A stretch of DNA of 64,000 bases from Neomesorhizobium albiziae (GCF_900114255.1 NZ_FOSL01000008.1:62001-126000), one strand, 5' to 3'. Shown: positions 1-10,123, counted from the first letter of the stretch. Notes: generated by a model not told the origin, from the sequence alone. Translations and numbers: made by a program.

Positions 1-1539
1 GCCGTTTTCGGTTTGGTATCCGATCTGCTCCAGCGCGTCGGCCAGCAGTTCCTTGGCGTCCTTGTTGTCCGGATCGGCGAAGACCACGTGGTTCATGACC
101 TGGGCAACCCAGCGGAACTCGCCCTTTTTGAAGGACTCGCGGGCCATCTCGACAGCCTTGTCGGCGCCACCCATGAACTCGACATACTTCTTTCCCGCAG
201 CGACGGGCTGGAGCGGATCGAGATTGGCGGGATTGCCGTCGTAGAATCCGAGATAGCGCTGGTAGACGGCGCGAACATTGTGGCTCATCGAACCGTAATA
301 GTCGCGATTGTACCACTTCGTTGCGAGGTGGGGCGGCAGCGTCTTGAGTTCCTCGGCGATCTCCATCGGCGTCAGCCCGATGTTCAGGAGCCGCAGCGTC
401 TGGTCGTTGATGTATTTGTACATGTCGCGCTGGTCGGCCAGGAAAGGCTTGATCTTGTCGGCGCCCCAGGTCGGCCAGTGATGCTGCGCGAACACGACGT
501 CAACCTTGTCGGCGTAGAGCCCTATCGTGTCGTCGAGATATTTCGACCAGATCAGCGGATCGCGAACCACAGCGCCGCGAAGCGTCAGGATGTTGTGCAG
601 CGTGTGGGTAGCGTTTTCCGCCGCTCCGAGAGCCTTCAGGTCGGGAAAGAACATGTTCATCTCGGACGGGGCTTCCGTGCCGGGCGTAAGCTGGAATTCG
701 ACTTCGATGCCGTCGATCGTTGCCTTTTCCGTCGCTTCGCCCTTTGCCCCTATGATGTCGGTAGGCGCAATCAGGGTTACCTCGCCGCTCGACGTGGTCT
801 TGCCCAAGCCGGTGCCCACCTGGCCACGCGCATCCTTGGGCAGCAGCGCGCCATACATGTATTGAGCGCGGCGGCTCATCGCGTTGCCGGCATAAACGTT
901 TTCGACAACCGCGTGTTCGAGGAAGCCGGACGGTGCATAGACCTTCACCTTGCCAGCCTTCACGTCGTCTTCGGAGATGACGCCCTTGACGCCGCCATAG
1001 TGATCGACGTGGCTGTGCGAATAGATCACCGCCACGACCGGCTTCTGGTTGACCTTCTCATGATAGAGCTTCAGTCCGGCCGCCGCCGTTGCCGTTGAAA
1101 TCAGCGGATCGATGATGATCAGGCCGGTTTCGCCTTCGATGATGGTCATATTCGACAGGTCGAAGCCGCGCACCTGGTGTATGCCCTTGGTGACCTCGAA
1201 CAGGCCGGAGTAGTTGTTGAGCCGTTCCTGCCGCCAAAGGCTCGGATTGACGGTGTCGGGCGCAGTCTCGGAGTTCATGAAGGTCTCGTACGTCTTCATG
1301 TCCCAGATGAGCTTGCCGTCTGCGTCCTTGATCACGCCATCAGGCAATGGCGCAATCAACCCACGGCTGGCGCTGTCGAAATCAGCCTTGTCGGAAAACG
1401 GCAGCTCGGTGAGGAACCGTGAGTGTACATCCCTCGTCGCCTGTTCCGCGTCTTTCGGCTTGGTTGCCTCCTGGGCCAGAACTGCTCCGCAGTTCAGGCC
1501 TACGACAGCCGTGCTCACCCACAAAATTTTCCGGATCAT
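1..1539 (-). CDS. Alkyl sulfatase, metallo-beta-lactamase fold (C-terminus cut by window edge)
   Basis: Predicted linear alkyl sulfatase of the SdsA1/YjcS/BDS1 type, cleaving sulfate from alkyl sulfates such as SDS. The 513 residues in the window start with a Sec-type signal peptide (MIRKILWVSTAVVGLNCGAVLAQE), so the enzyme should be periplasmic. The zinc-binding motif SHSHVDH lies at residues 174-180, inside YSHSHVDHYGG. The start is chosen because GAGGAAATGCA lies directly before the ATG. About 150 C-terminal residues (the sterol-carrier-like domain of this family) lie beyond position 1. It is transcribed away from the DUF899 genes. Family confidence is high; the substrate is inferred. Confidence 0.9.
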   Translation of the reverse strand, partial: MIRKILWVSTAVVGLNCGAVLAQEATKPKDAEQATRDVHSRFLTELPFSDKADFDSASRGLIAPLPDGVIKDADGKLIWDMKTYETFMNSETAPDTVNPSLWRQERLNNYSGLFEVTKGIHQVRGFDLSNMTIIEGETGLIIIDPLISTATAAAGLKLYHEKVNQKPVVAVIYSHSHVDHYGGVKGVISEDDVKAGKVKVYAPSGFLEHAVVENVYAGNAMSRRAQYMYGALLPKDARGQVGTGLGKTTSSGEVTLIAPTDIIGAKGEATEKATIDGIEVEFQLTPGTEAPSEMNMFFPDLKALGAAENATHTLHNILTLRGAVVRDPLIWSKYLDDTIGLYADKVDVVFAQHHWPTWGADKIKPFLADQRDMYKYINDQTLRLLNIGLTPMEIAEELKTLPPHLATKWYNRDYYGSMSHNVRAVYQRYLGFYDGNPANLDPLQPVAAGKKYVEFMGGADKAVEMARESFKKGEFRWVAQVMNHVVFADPDNKDAKELLADALEQIGYQTENG

Positions 1540-1891
1540 TGCATTTCCTCATGCTGAGAATGATCCGCCCTAAAGTTGCACCGCAATGATCCCGCGCCGA
1601 TGATGCCCGTGGGGTTTGGGTCAGTCAATTGAGAACAGTTCGGCCAGCAAGTGTCCGATATATTAAGTAAATTCTTAATTAAGAGAGTTCTAATATGAAT
1701 AAAAGAGGTCGGAATATTGCGGTCGCTGCAAACACTCGCGCAGGTGGAGAAATCCGCCCAACGCTAACTGGTGCAAGACGCAGAGCGACTTCCACCCCAA
1801 TCCCGCCAGACTTGTTACTCCCGCCCTGTCGACTTCCGATGCGAGAACGCTCTCACGCCCGTCGGCGAAACGTATTCGCGCTTTCGCCGTT

Positions 1892-1942
1892 AGAGCATGA
1901 TCCCGGAAAGTGGAAACCGGTTTTCGGAGAAGATCATGCTCC
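1892..1942. repeat. Palindromic intergenic repeat, copy 1
   Basis: The element begins AGAGCATGATCCCGGAAAG, continues through AAACCGGTTTTCGG, and closes with GATCATGCTCC. Its outer arms GAGCATGATC and GATCATGCTC are reverse complements. This is the common RIME-like repeat type seen between genes in rhizobia. A second copy follows 9 bases downstream. Confidence 0.85.
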
Positions 1943-1950
1943 AACAAAAA

Positions 1951-1998
1951 GTATGATCCCGGAAAGTGGAAACCGGTTTTCGGAAGAGATCATGCTCC
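1951..1998. repeat. Palindromic intergenic repeat, copy 2
   Basis: A tandem copy of the preceding element: TATGATCCCGGAAAGTGG, then AAACCGGTTTTCGG, then GATCATGCTCC. It differs from copy 1 mainly in its left end (GTATGATC instead of GAGCATGATC) and in GAAGA for GAGAA. It ends about 30 bases before the ribosome binding site of the DUF899 gene. Confidence 0.85.
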
Positions 1999-2041
1999 AG
2001 GGGTAGCTACGGAGTTCATCCAGATCAGGAGGTTCAAGGTC

Positions 2042-2818
2042 ATGAGCACATCAGCCCGGAATGGAAAGAACGGCGAACTTGCCGGCATGCAAACGCCACC
2101 TGTCGTGTCGCCGCAGGCGTGGGAAGCCGCCCGCGAGAAGCTGCTGGTGAAGGAAAAGGCCCAGCTCAGGGCCCATGACGCTCTGGCCGCCGAGCGCCGG
2201 CGCATGCCGTGGATGGCGGTGGAGAAGGAGTACAAGTTCGAAGCACCCGACGGCACGGTGAGCCTGCTCGACCTGTTCGAGGGCCGGCGCCAGCTGATCG
2301 TCTACCGCGCCTTCTTCGAGCCGGGCGTTTATGGCTGGCCGGAGCAAGCCTGCCGGGGCTGTTCCATGGTGGCCGACCAGGTTTCCCATCTTGCCCACGT
2401 CAATGCCCGCGACACCACGCTCGTCTTTGCCTCGCGTGCGCCGCAGGCCGACATCGCGCGGCTGAAGGCGAGGATGGGCTGGGAAATGCCTTGGGTCACC
2501 ATCACCGACAGCTTCGACAAGGATTTCGGCGTCGACGAATGGCACGGCCACAACGTGTTCATCCACGACGGCGATCGGATTTTCCGCACCTATCTCATCA
2601 ACAGCCGCGGCGACGAGGCGATCGGGACGGTCTGGAGCTATCTCGACATGACGCCGCTCGGCCGCCAGGAAGTCTGGGAAAACTCGCCCGCGGGCTATCC
2701 CCAGACGCCGACCTACAAATGGTGGAACTGGCACGACAGCTACACCGCGGATGCGGAGCCCGACAAGAAATGGGTCGAGGTATCGGATGCCGGGGAGGCG
2801 GCATTCCGCGACCAGTAG
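2042..2818 (+). CDS. DUF899 family thioredoxin-like protein (paralog 1)
   Basis: A 258-residue DUF899 protein of unknown biochemical function; the family has a predicted thioredoxin-like fold. Family landmarks visible are RRRMPWMAVEKEYKF, LLDLFEGRRQLIVYRAFFEP, CRGCSMVADQ (a CxxC pair) and the RAPQADI/RMGWEMPWV region. The ATG at 2042 is preferred over an upstream in-frame ATG at 1910 because GGAGG lies 8 bases before it, and because the longer version would begin inside a palindromic repeat. A second DUF899 gene starts about 40 bases downstream, so the two probably share a transcript. The role is unknown. Confidence 0.88.
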   Translation: MSTSARNGKNGELAGMQTPPVVSPQAWEAAREKLLVKEKAQLRAHDALAAERRRMPWMAVEKEYKFEAPDGTVSLLDLFEGRRQLIVYRAFFEPGVYGWPEQACRGCSMVADQVSHLAHVNARDTTLVFASRAPQADIARLKARMGWEMPWVTITDSFDKDFGVDEWHGHNVFIHDGDRIFRTYLINSRGDEAIGTVWSYLDMTPLGRQEVWENSPAGYPQTPTYKWWNWHDSYTADAEPDKKWVEVSDAGEAAFRDQ

Positions 2819-2857
2819 GTGAAAGCCTAGTCGTAAGTCCGGCTACGGAGATTGACG

Positions 2858-3604
2858 ATGAAAAACCGTATGGGAAATGACCTTGGAGCGCCCAAGGTTG
2901 TCGATCGGACCACGTTCCAGGCGCAGCTGGATGCGTTGCGCGTCCGAGAGAAAGCCCACGCAAAGGAAGGCAACGCCATCGCCGCCGCCCGGCGGCGGCT
3001 GCCCATGGTCGAGGTGGATGGCGCGACGCCGCTCATCGGCGCAAACGGGCCGGTGACATTGCTCGACACGTTTGAGGGTCGCCGGATGCTCATCGCCTAT
3101 TATTTCATGTGGTACCCCGGCAAACCTGCGCCGGACCAGTGCGAGGGATGCACGCTGTATACTTCCCAGGTCCGAGAGTTGTCCTTCATTCATTCCCGTG
3201 ACGTCACCTATGCCACCTTTTGCCAGGGCCTGTACGAGGAGAGCGCACGCTATCGCGACTTCATGGGCTGGAAAATGCCCTGGTACTCGGCCGAGAAGTC
3301 GCTCGACACCCTGTTAGTCGGGCGTCGGGTCGGTATGATGCATCTCGTCTGTTACCTACGGCAGGGGTCAAAAGTCTTCGAGACATATTGGACGACCGGG
3401 CGCGGCGTCGAGGTGATGGGCAACAGCTACGCATTGCTCGATCTGACGGTCTACGGGCGGCAGGAGGCGTTCGAGGACTCGCCGGACGGCTGGAAAAAAT
3501 TGTCGGAAGACGAGCAAGGCTATCGCATCGACGGCCGTCCCATAGTCCAGTGGCCTCGCGTCAACGCCGGATATTCGGACGACCTGAGAATCAATAAAAG
3601 CTGA
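2858..3604 (+). CDS. DUF899 family thioredoxin-like protein (paralog 2)
   Basis: A 248-residue second DUF899 protein, clearly homologous to its neighbour but diverged. It keeps RRRLPMVEVDG, LLDTFEGRRMLIAYYFMW, the CEGC motif (QCEGCTLYTSQV) and DFMGWKMPWYS. The ATG at 2858 sits 7 bases after GGAG; a TTG two codons upstream is an alternative. It is convergent with betB. The CxxC pair is conserved in both paralogs, consistent with but not proof of a thiol-based activity. No partner gene suggests a role. Confidence 0.87.
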   Translation: MKNRMGNDLGAPKVVDRTTFQAQLDALRVREKAHAKEGNAIAAARRRLPMVEVDGATPLIGANGPVTLLDTFEGRRMLIAYYFMWYPGKPAPDQCEGCTLYTSQVRELSFIHSRDVTYATFCQGLYEESARYRDFMGWKMPWYSAEKSLDTLLVGRRVGMMHLVCYLRQGSKVFETYWTTGRGVEVMGNSYALLDLTVYGRQEAFEDSPDGWKKLSEDEQGYRIDGRPIVQWPRVNAGYSDDLRINKS

Positions 3605-3632
3605 GGGCCGGCTAACCGGCTCGCCGCTTTGC

Positions 3633-5096
3633 TCAGTACGGGCTCTGCACATCCCCCGTCTCGACATAGACGGATTTCAGCTGCGAGTAATGCCCCAATG
3701 CGGCCAGCGCGTTTTCCCGGCCGATGCCGGATTGCTTGTAGCCGCCGAACGGCACTTCCACGGGCGTCAGGTTGTAGGCATTGATCCAGCAGGTGCCGGC
3801 CTGCAGCTCGCCGATCACCCGGTGCGCGCGCGGCAGGTCGCGGGTGAACACGCCCGCCGCCAGCCCGAACTCCGTGTCGTTGGCGCGGGCAATGACCTCG
3901 TCCTCGTCGGCGAAGGAGAGCACGCTCATCACCGGCCCGAAGATTTCTTCCCGCGCGATGCGCATGTCATCCTTCACGCCGGTGAAGATCGTTGGCTCGA
4001 CGAAGAAGCCGCCCTCGAAACCCTGCAGTGCCGGAACCTTGCCGCCATAGTGCAGCACGGCGCCGTCGTCCTTGCCTGCCTGGATGTAACCGGTCACCTT
4101 TTCATGCTGCGCCTTGTTGATCAGCGGCCCCATCTGTGTGTCGGGGTCGAGCGGATCGCCGATGCGGATCGCCTTGGTGCGTTCGGTCAGCCGGTCGAGG
4201 AAGCGGTCGAAAATTCCGTCGTGCACGAAAACCCGGGTGCCGTTGGAACAGACCTGGCCGGTCGAGTAGAAATTGCCGAGCATGGCGCCGCCGACGGCGT
4301 TTTCCACATCGGCGTCGTCGAAGACGATCAGCGGCGACTTGCCGCCAAGCTCCATAGTGGCGTGCTTCATCTGCGCGCCGGCAAGCGACAGGACCCGCTT
4401 TCCAGTGCCGATCGAGCCGGTCAGCGAGACTTTTGCCACGCCCGGATGCGAGACCAGCGCGCCGCCGACATCGCCATAGCCCTGCACGACGTTGAACAGC
4501 CCGTCGGGCAGGCCGGCTTCGGAATAGATCTCGGCCAGCGCAAGTGCGGAAAGCGGTGTGTTTTCGGATGGCTTGAACACCATCGCATTGCCCATCGCCA
4601 GCGCCGGCGCCGATTTCCAGCCGGCCACCTGGATCGGATAGTTCCAGGCGCCGATGCCGACGCAGACGCCCAGCGCCTCGCGCTTGGTGTAGGCGAACGG
4701 CCCGCCGAGGTCGACGTAGTCGCCATTGTAGCCGGCGATCGCCCCGGCGAAGAATTCGATGGCGTCGGCAGCGGAAGCAGCGTCGGCCACCAGTGTCTCC
4801 TGGATCGCCTTGCCGGTGTCGAGCGTCTCGAGCCTCGCCAGTTGCGCGTTGCGTTCACGCAGCAGGTCGGCTGCCTTGCGCAGGATGCGGCCGCGCTCCA
4901 CCGGCTTCAGCCGCGCCCAGGCCGGCTGCGCCTCGCGCGCCGCTTCCACCGCCAGCTCGACGATGTTGGGGGTGGCCGAATGCAGCTTAGCGATCGTCTC
5001 GCCAGTCGCCGGGTAGATCACCGGAAGGGCGGCGCCCTGTTCGTCCTCGACGAAGCGGCCGTTGATGTAGTGCGATGCGGTCGGCTGCACTTTCAT
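3633..5096 (-). CDS. betB: Betaine aldehyde dehydrogenase BetB
   Basis: Oxidises betaine aldehyde to glycine betaine with NAD(P)+, the last step of osmoprotectant synthesis from choline. The 487 residues match the usual BetB length. Visible motifs are the substrate-side glutamate motif [16 protein letters not shown], the catalytic cysteine in [14 protein letters not shown], and [13 protein letters not shown] near the C-terminus. The start [15 protein letters not shown] is family-like; the open frame continues far upstream into betA but only as an unrelated translation. It is the last gene of the bet operon, about 30 bases after betA. Confidence 0.96.
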   Translation of the reverse strand: MKVQPTASHYINGRFVEDEQGAALPVIYPATGETIAKLHSATPNIVELAVEAAREAQPAWARLKPVERGRILRKAADLLRERNAQLARLETLDTGKAIQETLVADAASAADAIEFFAGAIAGYNGDYVDLGGPFAYTKREALGVCVGIGAWNYPIQVAGWKSAPALAMGNAMVFKPSENTPLSALALAEIYSEAGLPDGLFNVVQGYGDVGGALVSHPGVAKVSLTGSIGTGKRVLSLAGAQMKHATMELGGKSPLIVFDDADVENAVGGAMLGNFYSTGQVCSNGTRVFVHDGIFDRFLDRLTERTKAIRIGDPLDPDTQMGPLINKAQHEKVTGYIQAGKDDGAVLHYGGKVPALQGFEGGFFVEPTIFTGVKDDMRIAREEIFGPVMSVLSFADEDEVIARANDTEFGLAAGVFTRDLPRAHRVIGELQAGTCWINAYNLTPVEVPFGGYKQSGIGRENALAALGHYSQLKSVYVETGDVQSPY

Positions 5097-5128
5097 GATG
5101 TTCTCCAAGTCGCTTATCGGATCATGCT

Positions 5129-6781
5129 CTATCGGTCGCTCACCCGCCAGCGCGGATTGATCCATGGTTCCTGGTTGGAAGGCGCGAGCGGCTGTTTGCC
5201 GAGGATATGGTCGGCGGCCTTTTCGCCGGTCATGATCGACGGGCCATTGAGATTGCCGTTGGTCACCCGCGGGAAGATCGACGAGTCCGCAACCCGCAGG
5301 CCTTCGACGCCGATCACCCGGCATTCCGGATCGACCACGCTGCGCGGATCGTCGGCACGCCCCATCCGGCAGGTTCCGCACGGGTGGAAGGCGCTTTCGG
5401 CGTGCTCGCGGATGAAGGCGTCCAACTCGTCGTCGCTCTGCACGCGGATGCCTGGCGAAATCTCGCTGCCGCGATAGGCATCGAACGCTTTCTGACCGAA
5501 GATTTCGCGCGTCAGCCTTATGCAGTGGCGAAAATCCGCCCAGTCGTCCTCGTGCGACATGTAGTTGAAGCGGATCGCCGGCTTCTCCCATGGATCGGAT
5601 GATTTCAGCGTCACCGCGCCGCGCGACTTCGACCGCATCGGTCCGACATGCGCCTGGAAGCCGTGCGACCTGGCCGCCGCCTTGCCGTCGTAGCGGATCG
5701 CCGCCGGCAGGAAATGATACTGGATGTCGGGATAGTCGACGCCCGGCTTGGAGCGTACGAAGGCGGCGCTCTCGAAATGGTTGGTGGCGCCGAGCCCGCT
5801 CTTGAAGAACAGCCACTCGGCTCCGATCATCGCCTTGGAGAAGAGGTTCAGCTTGGAATGGAGCGTGATCGGCAGGATGGATTCCTGCTGGATGTAAAGC
5901 TCCATGTGGTCCTGCAGGTTCTGCCCGACGCCCGGCCGGTCCGACACCACCTCGATGCCGTGCTCCTTGAGATGCGCCGCCTTCCCGATGCCCGACAGCA
6001 TCAGAAGCTTCGGCGAGTTGATCGACGACGCCGCCACGATCACCTCACGCCGTGCTTTAACGACTTGAATCTGTTTGCGAGCTTCGACCTCGACGCCGAT
6101 GGCGCGTTGATTCTCGATCACCACGCGCCGCGCGAAACCGTTGACGAGACTCACATTTTTGCGTTTGAGCGCTGGCCTCAGATAGGCATTCGCCACCGAC
6201 CAGCGGCGGCCGTGATGGATGGTCTGCTCCATCACGCCGAAGCCTTCCTGCTTCGAGCCGTTGTAGTCCGGCGTCGTCTCGAAACCCGCCTGGCGCCCCG
6301 CCTCGACGAAAGCCTTGTAGAGCGGATTGCGCTGCTTGCCCGGCCGCACATGCAGCGGCCCGCTGGCGCCGCGCCAGCCGTCCTCACCGCCATGCGCGGT
6401 TTCCATGCGCTTGAAATAGGGAAGCACGTCGGCATAGGCCCAGCCGCTCGCACCTTCCTCGGCCCAGTGGTCGAAGTCGCGGGCGTGGCCGCGCACATAG
6501 ACCATGCCGTTGATCGAGGACGAGCCGCCGAGCACTTTTCCGCGTGGTGTCACCAGCACGCGACCGTCGAGGTGCGGCTCCGGCTCGCTGGTAAAACCCC
6601 AGTCGTAGCGGCTCATGTTCATCGGGAAGGAAAGGGCGGCCGGCATCTGGATGAACGGCCCGAAATCGGTGCCGCCATATTCGATGACGATCACCGAATG
6701 GCGGCCGTCCTCGGAGAGCCGCGACGCGAGCGCCGAACCGGCCGAACCGGAACCGACAATGACAAAATCGGCTTCAAGCAT
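5129..6781 (-). CDS. betA: Choline dehydrogenase BetA (GMC flavoprotein)
   Basis: FAD-dependent, membrane-associated oxidation of choline to betaine aldehyde. The 550-residue protein opens with the dinucleotide-binding motif [20 protein letters not shown], carries the GMC signature [18 protein letters not shown], and has the catalytic histidine region [10 protein letters not shown]. The ATG at 6781 gives the family N-terminus ([12 protein letters not shown]) and overlaps the stop of the upstream dehydratase by 8 bases; an in-frame ATG at 6790 is also possible. It sits in the betC-dehydratase-betA-betB operon and is probably controlled by BetI. Confidence 0.95.
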   Translation of the reverse strand: MLEADFVIVGSGSAGSALASRLSEDGRHSVIVIEYGGTDFGPFIQMPAALSFPMNMSRYDWGFTSEPEPHLDGRVLVTPRGKVLGGSSSINGMVYVRGHARDFDHWAEEGASGWAYADVLPYFKRMETAHGGEDGWRGASGPLHVRPGKQRNPLYKAFVEAGRQAGFETTPDYNGSKQEGFGVMEQTIHHGRRWSVANAYLRPALKRKNVSLVNGFARRVVIENQRAIGVEVEARKQIQVVKARREVIVAASSINSPKLLMLSGIGKAAHLKEHGIEVVSDRPGVGQNLQDHMELYIQQESILPITLHSKLNLFSKAMIGAEWLFFKSGLGATNHFESAAFVRSKPGVDYPDIQYHFLPAAIRYDGKAAARSHGFQAHVGPMRSKSRGAVTLKSSDPWEKPAIRFNYMSHEDDWADFRHCIRLTREIFGQKAFDAYRGSEISPGIRVQSDDELDAFIREHAESAFHPCGTCRMGRADDPRSVVDPECRVIGVEGLRVADSSIFPRVTNGNLNGPSIMTGEKAADHILGKQPLAPSNQEPWINPRWRVSDR

Positions 6782-7775
6782 CGGCGACATGTTTCATGAA
6801 ATCCGGGAGTGAGACGTTGCCACCGGTGGCGACCACGAGCACGGTCTTGCCGGAAACGTCGACCTTGCCGTCGAGCAGGGCGGCAAGCGAAGCCGCGCCC
6901 GAAGGCTCGAGCACCAGCTTCATGCGTTCGAAGGCGATCTTCATGGCGCGGCGCACCGCCGCGTCGGCGACGGTCAGCCCGCGCACGCCGGCGGTTGCCA
7001 CGGCGGCGAAAGGCGCCTTGCCCGGCGCACGCGCCATCAGCCCGTCGCAGATCGAGCCCGGCGCCAGCGGCATCGTTTCAATCGCGCCGCGCGCCAGCGA
7101 ACTGCCCATGCCGTTGAAGCCTTCCGGCTCGACGCCGATGATCTCGGTCTGCGGCGACAGGTAGCGGAAGGCCAGCGACACGCCGCCGATCAGTCCGCCG
7201 CCGCCGACCGGGCACAATAGTAGGTCAGCCTTGGCGTCGCGCGCGGCCAGTTGGTCGAGCGCTTCAAGCCCCGCGCCCGCCTGGCCGGCGACGATTTCGG
7301 GATCGTCGAAGGGATGCAGCAGCGCCAGGCCTTCCTCGGCCGCGATCTGGCGGGCGCGCTCCGACGCGACCTCCTCGCGGGCGCGCTCGCCATGATCGGT
7401 CAGCACCACGCGCGCGCCATAACCTGCCGTGGCGTCGCGCTTGGCCGCCGGTGCGTCGACCGGCATGACGATGGTGACGGGAATGCCCAGCGCCTCGCCG
7501 GCCGCCGCCAGCCCTTGCGCGAAATTGCCGGAGGAGTAGGCGACCACGCCGCGCCGCGCTTCATCCTTGGAAAGCTGCTTCAGCCGCCAGTAGGCACCGC
7601 GGATCTTGAACGAGCCCGCCCATTGCAGCGACTCCGGCTTGACGAAGACGCGTGCGGCGCCACTGGCCTTGGCGAGTGCGGAAGATTCCAGCAGCGGCGT
7701 CATCTGCGTCGCCTTCGACGTCACCGCATAAGCGCGCTTCAGATGCGCCAGGTCGGGAACCAGCATGTCCGTCAT
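6774..7775 (-). CDS. Threonine/serine dehydratase, PLP-dependent, inside the bet operon
   Basis: A fold-type II PLP enzyme (333 residues) of the TdcB/serine racemase/threonine dehydratase family. The PLP lysine lies in GSFKIRGAY and the glycine-rich phosphate-binding loop is [11 protein letters not shown]. It has no C-terminal ACT domain, so it is not the isoleucine-inhibited IlvA type. Two ATGs compete (7778 and 7775); GAGAGG lies 3 or 6 bases ahead and the betC stop overlaps both. Its end overlaps betA. The tight coupling to betC and betA suggests a role in betaine use, for example turning betaine-derived serine into pyruvate; that is inference. Confidence 0.88.
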   Translation of the reverse strand: MTDMLVPDLAHLKRAYAVTSKATQMTPLLESSALAKASGAARVFVKPESLQWAGSFKIRGAYWRLKQLSKDEARRGVVAYSSGNFAQGLAAAGEALGIPVTIVMPVDAPAAKRDATAGYGARVVLTDHGERAREEVASERARQIAAEEGLALLHPFDDPEIVAGQAGAGLEALDQLAARDAKADLLLCPVGGGGLIGGVSLAFRYLSPQTEIIGVEPEGFNGMGSSLARGAIETMPLAPGSICDGLMARAPGKAPFAAVATAGVRGLTVADAAVRRAMKIAFERMKLVLEPSGAASLAALLDGKVDVSGKTVLVVATGGNVSLPDFMKHVADA

Positions 7776-9298
7776 CATTCGCCTCTCGGAAACCGTTTGC
7801 TCTCTTCGAGCGTGTCGAGGTTCATGTGGTTGCGCATGTAGCGCTCCGAAGCCTTCTGCAGCGGCTGGAATTCCCACGGGTAGTAGGCGCCGTTGCGCAG
7901 CGCCGGATAGACCACCCAGCGGCGGGCCTGGCTCTCGCGCACTGCGGCGTCGAACTTTTCCATGTCCCAGCGGGCGCGCACTTTCGCCGTGAATTCCGCC
8001 ACCAGCCCGGCATAAGCTGGGTCTTCCGCAAGGTTCACGCGCTCGCCGGGATCCGATTCAAGATCAAAGAGTTGCGGCGGGTCGATCTCGCAATGCACGA
8101 ACTTGTGACGGCCCTCGCGGATCGCCACCATCGGCGCGTAGGAACCCTCCGCGGCATATTCCATCAGCACCGGTGCGGTGCGCTGAGCGCCCGCGATCAG
8201 CGGCAGCAGCGATTGCCCGTCGGTCCACGGCGCGATCCCGCCAAGTTCGATGCCGGCTGCCGCGCAAAGCGTCGGCAGTATGTCGAGATTGGAGACCGGC
8301 GTTTTGATCGCACCCGCCGCGATGCCGGGCCCGGCGATCATCAGCGGCACCCGCGCCGCGCCTTCGTAGAAGCACATCTTGAACCACAGGCCGCGCTCGC
8401 CCAGCATGTCGCCATGGTCGGAGCAGAACAGCACGAGCGTGTCGTCCAGCATGCGGGTGCGTTCCAGCACGTCGATGATACCGCCCACCTTGTCGTCGAG
8501 ATATGAGATGTTGGCGAAATAGCCGCGCCGCGACCGCCGCACCTGTTCGGGCGTGATGTCGAAGCTCGCGTAGTCGCTTGCCAAGTAGAGCCGCTGCGAA
8601 TGCGGGTCCTGCTTCGCATAGGGGATGAACCCGGTCTCCGGTTCGAGCGCTGCGCAATCTTCGTAAAGGTTCCAGTATTTGCGGCGCGCCACATAGGGGT
8701 CGTGCGGATGCGTGAAGGAGACCGTCAGGCACCAGGGGCGGCGGTCCCCGCTGTCGCTCTCGCGCGCCAGCTGGTAGAGCTTCTGTTCGGCGAAAAACGC
8801 CACTTCGTCGTCATATTCCATCTGGTTGGTCGTCTCGGCGACGCCGGCGCCGGCGACCGAGCCCAGATTGTGATACCACCAGTCGATGCGTTCGCCGGGC
8901 TTGCGGTAGTCCGGCGTCCACCCGAAATCGGCGGGATAGATGTCCGTTGTCAGCCGCTCCTCGAAGCCGTGCATCTGGTCTGGCCCGACGAAATGCATTT
9001 TCCCCGAAAGGCAGGTGTAGTAGCCGGCGGCGCGCAGGTGGTGCGCATAGGTCGGAATATCCGAGGCAAACTCGGCCGCGTTGTCGTAGACGCGGGTCCG
9101 CGACGGCAGCTGGCCGCTGGTGAAGGAGGCGCGGCCCGGCGCGCACAGCGGCGATGCGGTGTAGTTGTTCTGGAACCGCGCCGAGCGTTTCGCCAGCGCC
9201 TTCAGGTGTGGTGCGTGCAGAAAATCCGCTGGCCCGTCCGGAAACAGCGTTCCGTTCAGCTGGTCGACCATGACGATGAGAATATTGGGGCTCTTCAT
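7775..9298 (-). CDS. betC: Choline-sulfatase BetC
   Basis: Hydrolyses choline-O-sulfate to choline and sulfate, feeding betA and betB. The 507-residue protein opens MKSPNILIVMVDQLNG with metal-binding Asp12. The sulfatase motif SPLCAPGRASFTSG has Cys52 as the residue to be converted to formylglycine (CxPxR pattern). A further sulfatase landmark is SGKMHFVGPDQMHGFEER, and FCSDHGDMLGERGLW carries metal ligands. It follows betI after a 205-base gap holding a large inverted repeat, and its stop overlaps the dehydratase start. Confidence 0.96.
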   Translation of the reverse strand: MKSPNILIVMVDQLNGTLFPDGPADFLHAPHLKALAKRSARFQNNYTASPLCAPGRASFTSGQLPSRTRVYDNAAEFASDIPTYAHHLRAAGYYTCLSGKMHFVGPDQMHGFEERLTTDIYPADFGWTPDYRKPGERIDWWYHNLGSVAGAGVAETTNQMEYDDEVAFFAEQKLYQLARESDSGDRRPWCLTVSFTHPHDPYVARRKYWNLYEDCAALEPETGFIPYAKQDPHSQRLYLASDYASFDITPEQVRRSRRGYFANISYLDDKVGGIIDVLERTRMLDDTLVLFCSDHGDMLGERGLWFKMCFYEGAARVPLMIAGPGIAAGAIKTPVSNLDILPTLCAAAGIELGGIAPWTDGQSLLPLIAGAQRTAPVLMEYAAEGSYAPMVAIREGRHKFVHCEIDPPQLFDLESDPGERVNLAEDPAYAGLVAEFTAKVRARWDMEKFDAAVRESQARRWVVYPALRNGAYYPWEFQPLQKASERYMRNHMNLDTLEESKRFPRGE

Positions 9299-9328
9299 GC
9301 TGAAACCCCATAGGCCAGCGCTCTACGT

Positions 9329-9486
9329 CGCCCCCCTCTGTCCTGCCGGACATCTCCCCCACAAGGGGGGAGATCGGCTGTCATTTCGGATTTCGCCAAT
9401 CGCGGATGATGCCGAAAATGCGGCTCGGCAGAAGCTGCCAATCTCCCCCCTTGTGGGGGAGATGTCCGGCAGGACAGAGGGGGGCG
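9329..9486. repeat. Inverted-repeat element (type A), copy 1
   Basis: Two long arms, each containing CCTGCCGGACATCTCCCCC or its complement, face each other around a 60-base centre. The left arm begins CGCCCCCCTCTGTCC at 9329 and the right arm ends AGGACAGAGGGGGGCG at 9486. Smaller hairpins lie inside each arm (CTCCCCCACAAGGGGGGAG). It fills most of the gap between betI and betC. A close relative lies at 10230-10387. Confidence 0.85.
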
Positions 9487-9503
9487 CGAGAGAGCACCAA
9501 CCA

Positions 9504-10091
9504 TCATTTTCTTGCAGTCCTTAACTTTGTCGCGAGATAGTCTTCGATGATGGCGGCAGCACTTCCGGCATTGGGATTGCCGTCCTTCAGCGCGCGGCGG
9601 ATATAGAAGCCGTCGATCAGCGCCGCGATGCCTTCCGCGGTCCGCTCGGCATCGCCGCGTGGCATCAGGTCGGTCAGCCCGCTCATCAGGTTGGAATGCA
9701 GGCGCCGCGCATAGATACGCAGGAGCCGGCGCAATTCCGGGGCCTTCTGTGCCTCGACATAAAAGGCAAGCCAGGCGGCGATCGTTTCCGGCTGGAACTG
9801 CTTTTCCGAAAAATTGACTGCGATGATTGCCGAAACGCGCGCCTGGCCCGAGCCCGCGGCATGCAGGGCGGCGCGGGTGTCGCCGCCGAGTTCCGCCAGC
9901 AGGTGGCGCATCGTTGCCTGCAGCAGCTCGTCCTTGGCGCCGAAATAATGGTGCGCCAGAGCCGAGGAAACGCCGGCGCGGCCGGCAATTTCCGACATGG
10001 TCACGTCGAGCGAACCCCGTGCGCCGATCGCAGAGATCGTCGCGTCGATCAGCGCCTTGCGGCGCAGCGGTTCCATTCCGATCTTGGGCAT
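9504..10091 (-). CDS. betI: Transcriptional repressor BetI (TetR family)
   Basis: Choline-responsive TetR-type repressor of the bet genes, 195 residues. The N-terminus [22 protein letters not shown] matches the BetI family, followed by the helix-turn-helix ([20 protein letters not shown]). The ATG at 10091 is chosen on that family start; the longer open frame begins across the putative operator. It heads the minus-strand bet operon but is separated from betC by an inverted-repeat element that may affect readthrough. An imperfect palindrome 32 bases upstream is the likely autoregulatory site. Confidence 0.94.
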   Translation of the reverse strand: MPKIGMEPLRRKALIDATISAIGARGSLDVTMSEIAGRAGVSSALAHHYFGAKDELLQATMRHLLAELGGDTRAALHAAGSGQARVSAIIAVNFSEKQFQPETIAAWLAFYVEAQKAPELRRLLRIYARRLHSNLMSGLTDLMPRGDAERTAEGIAALIDGFYIRRALKDGNPNAGSAAAIIEDYLATKLRTARK

Positions 10092-10123
10092 TTTGCTCCT
10101 CGCCGGCGGGACGTTATTTTTTA

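Larger units (their letters stand above)
1540..2041. other. Intergenic region with rhizobial palindromic repeats
   Basis: This 500-base stretch separates the alkyl sulfatase from the first DUF899 gene, which diverge. It holds an AT-rich patch with a 12-base palindrome (TCTTAATTAAGA, 1673-1684) and two copies of a palindromic repeat (1892-1942 and 1951-1998). Short open frames on both strands run into the repeats and look spurious. No convincing gene was seen. Confidence 0.7.

Noticed and set aside
1695-2006. Plus-strand 103-residue frame in the first intergenic region
   Set aside because: Its second half is made of the palindromic repeats and it has no recognisable features, despite a weak AG-rich stretch before the ATG.
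5097-5816. 5' extension of the betB reading frame
   Set aside because: The extra 240 residues are an out-of-frame reading of betA; the BetB family start is at 5096.
3690-6799. Long plus-strand open frames opposite betB and betA
   Set aside because: They are antisense readings of GC-rich genes with clear BetB and BetA products on the minus strand; no family features and no ribosome binding sites.
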